Shown one piece after another: positions 5,671 to 8,061 of a stretch of DNA of 8,061 nucleotides (its first letter is position 1; each line of letters opens with the position of its first letter). The notes under the pieces were generated by a model that had not been told where the DNA came from, ran no database searches, and saw only the letters and a program-made list of their open reading frames with translations. Both the position numbers and the translations under genes were made by a program. The stretch is from CAZAGT01 sp964484515 (GTDB taxonomy: Bacteria > Desulfobacterota > DSM-4660 > Desulfatiglandales > HGW-15), in the NCBI GenBank assembly GCA_964484515.1, contig CAZAGT010000236.1:1-8061 (forward strand). Direction: 5' to 3'.

Positions 5671-6897
5671 ATGCCGGAAAACCGAATCGTCTTGAAGGCT
5701 TGTGGGGTGATTAACCCCGCGGACATCGAAACCTACCTGGAAAAGGACGGGTTCAAGGCCTTGGAGAAGGCGCGAAAGACGCTGTCGCCCGAGGAGACCA
5801 TAGCTGAAGTGAAGGCTTCCGGCTTGAGGGGCCGGGGTGGGGCCGGATTTCCGTGCGGAACCAAATGGGAACTCGCCAGGAACGCGCAGGGAGACGAAAA
5901 ATACCTCATCTGCAATGCCGACGAGGGGGAGGTTGGGACGTTCAAGGACCGCTATATCCTGGAGAACGATCCCTTCACCCTCATCGAGGGCATGACCATC
6001 GCTGCCTACGCCATCGGTGCGAGCAAGGCGTATATCTACTTGCGCGGTGAGTACCACTTCCTGCTCGACCGTCTCAAGAATGCCCTGGACCAGGCCCGGA
6101 AAAAGGGTTTCCTGGAGGATCTCGAGATCGAGATCTTCGAGGGTGCGGGGGCTTACATCTGCGGGGAAGAGTCCGCCCTCATGGATTCGATCGAGGGGAA
6201 AAGGGGGGAGGCCCGCTATCGACCACCGTTCCCGCCCACAAAGGGCCTGATGGGGAGACCGACCATTATCAATAACGTGGAAACGCTCATGAACATCCCC
6301 GCGATTACCCTGAACGGTGGCGAGTGGTTTAGCCGGATCGGGACTGAAGGGAGCAAGGGGACCAAGGTCTTTTCTGTAAGCGGTGACGTGGCGCGGCCGG
6401 GTGTCTATGAGTTGACCATGGGGAGCTTGCTGCAGGAGATCGTCGTCGATCTGGCCGGCGCCCAGGACGTCAAACTGGTGCAGGTCGGGGGTGCCACTGG
6501 CGGGATCGTCCCGGCCAGCATGATCGAGACACCGCTATCCTACGAAACCGTTCTCGGCTCGGGTGCCGTGACCGTGCTCGATCAAAGTCGGGACGTCGTT
6601 GATTTTGTATCCCGAGCGGTGGAATTTCTGGCGGAGGAGTCCTGCGGTAAGTGTACACCCTGTCGTGAAGGGACCGAGGTGATGTTGGAGATCTTCGGCC
6701 GGCTACAAAACGGCGATGGGGCCCAGGAGGATATCCAGGCCCTCGAGGACCTCTCACACACCATGATGCTATCCTCGTTGTGCGGCTTGGGGCAAGCGGC
6801 GCCCATTCCGGTACTAGACACGTTGAAGTATTTTCGTAACGAATACGAGAATCGCATCAGCCAATCCGTATTCCTGAGGACGCTCAGGGGTACTTGA
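5671..6897 (+). CDS. nuoF: NuoF/HoxF-like FMN- and NADH-binding [4Fe-4S] subunit
   Basis: The 51-kDa-type subunit: it binds FMN and NAD(H) and exchanges electrons with its own [4Fe-4S] cluster. ATG 5671 gives 408 residues, the length of plain NuoF, without the extra N-terminal thioredoxin-like or C-terminal ferredoxin domains of HndC or HoxF types. The glycine-rich nucleotide site is GLRGRGGAGFPCGTKW (51-66). NADEGEVGTFKDR (82-94) follows, with Val88 where Pro is usual. GAGAYICGEESAL (158-170) is the conserved NADH/FMN segment. The cluster ligands are Cys325, Cys328 and Cys331 in ESCGKCTPCREG plus Cys371 in LCGLG. Its stop is followed 29 bases later by the CoxS-like gene, consistent with one operon. 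It would be the NAD(P)-reacting end of the complex; NAD versus NADP cannot be told by eye. Confidence 0.94.
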   Translation: MPENRIVLKACGVINPADIETYLEKDGFKALEKARKTLSPEETIAEVKASGLRGRGGAGFPCGTKWELARNAQGDEKYLICNADEGEVGTFKDRYILENDPFTLIEGMTIAAYAIGASKAYIYLRGEYHFLLDRLKNALDQARKKGFLEDLEIEIFEGAGAYICGEESALMDSIEGKRGEARYRPPFPPTKGLMGRPTIINNVETLMNIPAITLNGGEWFSRIGTEGSKGTKVFSVSGDVARPGVYELTMGSLLQEIVVDLAGAQDVKLVQVGGATGGIVPASMIETPLSYETVLGSGAVTVLDQSRDVVDFVSRAVEFLAEESCGKCTPCREGTEVMLEIFGRLQNGDGAQEDIQALEDLSHTMMLSSLCGLGQAAPIPVLDTLKYFRNEYENRISQSVFLRTLRGT

Positions 6898-6911
6898 CGA
6901 TCGACATCCTC

Positions 6912-6917
6912 AGGAGG
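6912..6917 (+). promoter_or_regulatory. ribosome binding site AGGAGG that decides the GTG start at 6927
   Basis: AGGAGG lies 9 bases before GTG 6927. The alternative in-frame TTG 6894 overlaps the preceding stop codon and would place this site inside the coding sequence. Confidence 0.75.
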
Positions 6918-6926
6918 GAGCGCAAA

Positions 6927-7508
6927 GTGAGTGCGGAGACCAAGAAGTATCTTTGTCCCTATTGTTCTGCAACCCTCGCCACATTCGAAGCCCTGAAGGA
7001 CCACGTGGTCCAGGAGCATAAGGCGGAACCCCTGCCGGCTCCCGAGGGGATGATCAAACTCACCGTGAACGGCGAGACATTCGAATTCATGGTGGAACCG
7101 GAATGGACCCTCTACACCCTGATCCATGACAAGCTGGGCCTAACCGGCGTTAAGATGTTTTGCGACCGGGGAGCCTGCGGCTCCTGCACCGTGATCATGG
7201 ACGGCCGACCGATTCTTTCCTGTATGACGCTCGCGATCGAGTGTGATGGGAAGACCATCGAGACAGCCGAAGGCATCGCCGAGGCCGAGCACCCTTTGGT
7301 GGAAAGCTATGTCAAGCACCACACCATGCAGTGCGGGTACTGCACACCGGGCTTCATCACCACCGCCAAGGCCCTCCTGGATAGGAACCCCCACCCGAGC
7401 GAAGAGGACGTCAGGCAGGCCCTTGGGGGCAACCTGTGTCGATGCGGGACCTATCCCCAGCATTCCATCGCCGTGCTGGAAGCGGCCGAGAACCTCACGA
7501 AGGAATGA
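6927..7508 (+). CDS. CoxS/XdhC-like two-[2Fe-2S] small subunit with N-terminal C2H2 zinc-finger motif
   Basis: The small electron-transfer subunit of a xanthine dehydrogenase-family molybdenum hydroxylase, carrying electrons from the molybdenum centre to the next acceptor. GTG 6927 gives 193 residues, longer than the usual 150-165 because of an N-terminal addition. Residues 10-31 fit a classical zinc finger, C-x2-C-x12-H-x4-H (Cys10, Cys13, His26, His31), with hydrophobic Leu17 and Leu23 at the expected core positions. A short Pro-rich linker (LPAPEG, 36-41) joins it to the normal fold. The plant-type cluster uses Cys79, Cys84, Cys87 and Cys99; the helical-domain cluster uses Cys136, Cys139, Cys171 and Cys173. 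All eight cysteines are present. The large subunit follows at once and no FAD subunit lies before or between them. The zinc finger could stabilise the fold or dock the diaphorase; DNA binding is not implied. Confidence 0.93.
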   Translation: MSAETKKYLCPYCSATLATFEALKDHVVQEHKAEPLPAPEGMIKLTVNGETFEFMVEPEWTLYTLIHDKLGLTGVKMFCDRGACGSCTVIMDGRPILSCMTLAIECDGKTIETAEGIAEAEHPLVESYVKHHTMQCGYCTPGFITTAKALLDRNPHPSEEDVRQALGGNLCRCGTYPQHSIAVLEAAENLTKE

Positions 7509-7515
7509 CCAAGAC

Positions 7516-7520
7516 GGAGG
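7516..7520 (+). promoter_or_regulatory. ribosome binding site GGAGG favouring the TTG start at 7529
   Basis: GGAGG lies 8 bases before TTG 7529. The alternative ATG 7505, in the same frame, overlaps the preceding stop as ATGA but has a purine run (AAGGA, 7500-7504) directly abutting it, too close for a normal site. Translational coupling at 7505 is still possible. Confidence 0.5.
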
Positions 7521-7528
7521 AGACGACG

Positions 7529-8061
7529 TTGGGAGAATATCAACAAATCAAGGCGGATGGGACGTACCGGATCGGCGCCGATACTCCGACCATCACCTAC
7601 AATGAGATCGGGAAACGAGGCGTTCGCCGGTATGACGGATACGAGAAGGCCAGTGGTAAGGCGGTTTACACGCGGGACGTTCAATTGCCGGGGATGCTTT
7701 ACGCCAAGGTGCTACACTCCCCCCATGCCCACGCCCAGATCAAGAGCATGGACACAACCAGGGCCGAGGCGTTGCCGGGTGTGAGGGCTGTGCTCCGATA
7801 CGATGATCCCGAAATAGAGGGGATGCAGCTCACCGGGAGCATCGCGGCCACCACCCGGATGGCCCCTGAAGTGACCGGGTGGGCCTTGAAGCCGGTGAAA
7901 GACATCCTGGGCCCGTTGGCGACCTTTGAGGGGCAGATGGTCGGCGTCGCCGTCTGTGCCGACAGCGAACAGATCGCGGCCGAGGCCCTCTCACTGGTGC
8001 GCATCGATTGGGAGGAGAAGCCCTTTATCCTGGACGCCGAAGAGGCGCTCAAGCCGGACGC
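7529..8061 (+). CDS. xanthine dehydrogenase-family molybdopterin-binding large subunit (3' partial)
   Basis: The catalytic subunit of a molybdenum hydroxylase, which hydroxylates a heterocycle, aldehyde or CoA ester with water-derived oxygen. Only the first 177 residues of an expected 700-800 are inside the window; the frame is open to the last base. The visible part is the N-terminal a/b hammerhead region: IGKRGVRRYDGYEKASGKAVYT (27-48), then QLPGMLYAKVLHSPHAHA (52-69), ALPGVRAVL (81-89), and a stretch ending FEGQMVGVAV (133-142) that corresponds to the family's F-x-G-x-x-V-A segment. The molybdopterin-binding and active-site Glu regions lie beyond the window, so the substrate class cannot be judged. 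TTG 7529 is chosen for its ribosome binding site; ATG 7505 would add 8 residues. It follows the CoxS-like subunit by 20 bases. Confidence 0.88.
   Translation, partial: MGEYQQIKADGTYRIGADTPTITYNEIGKRGVRRYDGYEKASGKAVYTRDVQLPGMLYAKVLHSPHAHAQIKSMDTTRAEALPGVRAVLRYDDPEIEGMQLTGSIAATTRMAPEVTGWALKPVKDILGPLATFEGQMVGVAVCADSEQIAAEALSLVRIDWEEKPFILDAEEALKPD

Noticed and set aside
4408..6897. Respiratory complex I or NAD-linked hydrogenase
   Set aside because: No membrane Nuo subunits or hydrogenase subunits are present; the HoxU-like protein ends after its ferredoxin motifs, and the adjacent genes are those of a molybdenum hydroxylase.

Overview
The window looks like a piece of a GC-rich bacterial chromosome. 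All recognisable genes lie on the + strand, most with GGAGG-type ribosome binding sites and several with GTG or TTG starts. The gene content is metabolic: an FAD-linked hydroxyacid oxidase, a D-2-hydroxyacid dehydrogenase, an FGGY sugar kinase, a diaphorase made of iron-sulfur and flavin subunits, and a molybdenum hydroxylase. This suits an anaerobic or facultative bacterium of the Desulfobacterota or similar uncultured-rich lineages. That placement is inferred from gene content and style, not demonstrated.

Left part (1-4148): the window opens inside a GlcD-type FAD oxidase whose N-terminus is cut off. A 312-base gap follows; it holds a 143-base near-complete palindrome (1290-1432) that looks like a dispersed repeat or a large hairpin. 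Next come a D-isomer 2-hydroxyacid dehydrogenase (1538-2593) and, 52 bases later, an FGGY kinase (2646-4148). Together these three genes suggest oxidation of a 2-hydroxy acid or sugar acid and phosphorylation of a polyol or ketose. No substrate can be read from the sequence.

Middle (4149-4407): a noncoding gap carries a perfect inverted repeat, TTTGTCA-CT-TGACAAA, that overlaps a consensus -35 box TTGACA. It is the best candidate promoter/operator in the window and would drive the second gene group.

Right part (4408-8061): five genes run in one direction. They are a HoxU/NuoG-N-terminus-like iron-sulfur protein, a NuoE-like [2Fe-2S] protein, a NuoF-like FMN/NADH subunit, a CoxS-like two-[2Fe-2S] small subunit with a C2H2 zinc-finger motif added at its N-terminus, and the start of a xanthine dehydrogenase-family molybdopterin subunit, cut by the window end. 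The usual FAD subunit of molybdenum hydroxylases is not seen. The simplest reading is that the three-protein diaphorase takes its place and links hydroxylation of an unknown substrate to NAD(P). The zinc-finger fusion and the NADH-dehydrogenase-type partner are the most unusual things here.
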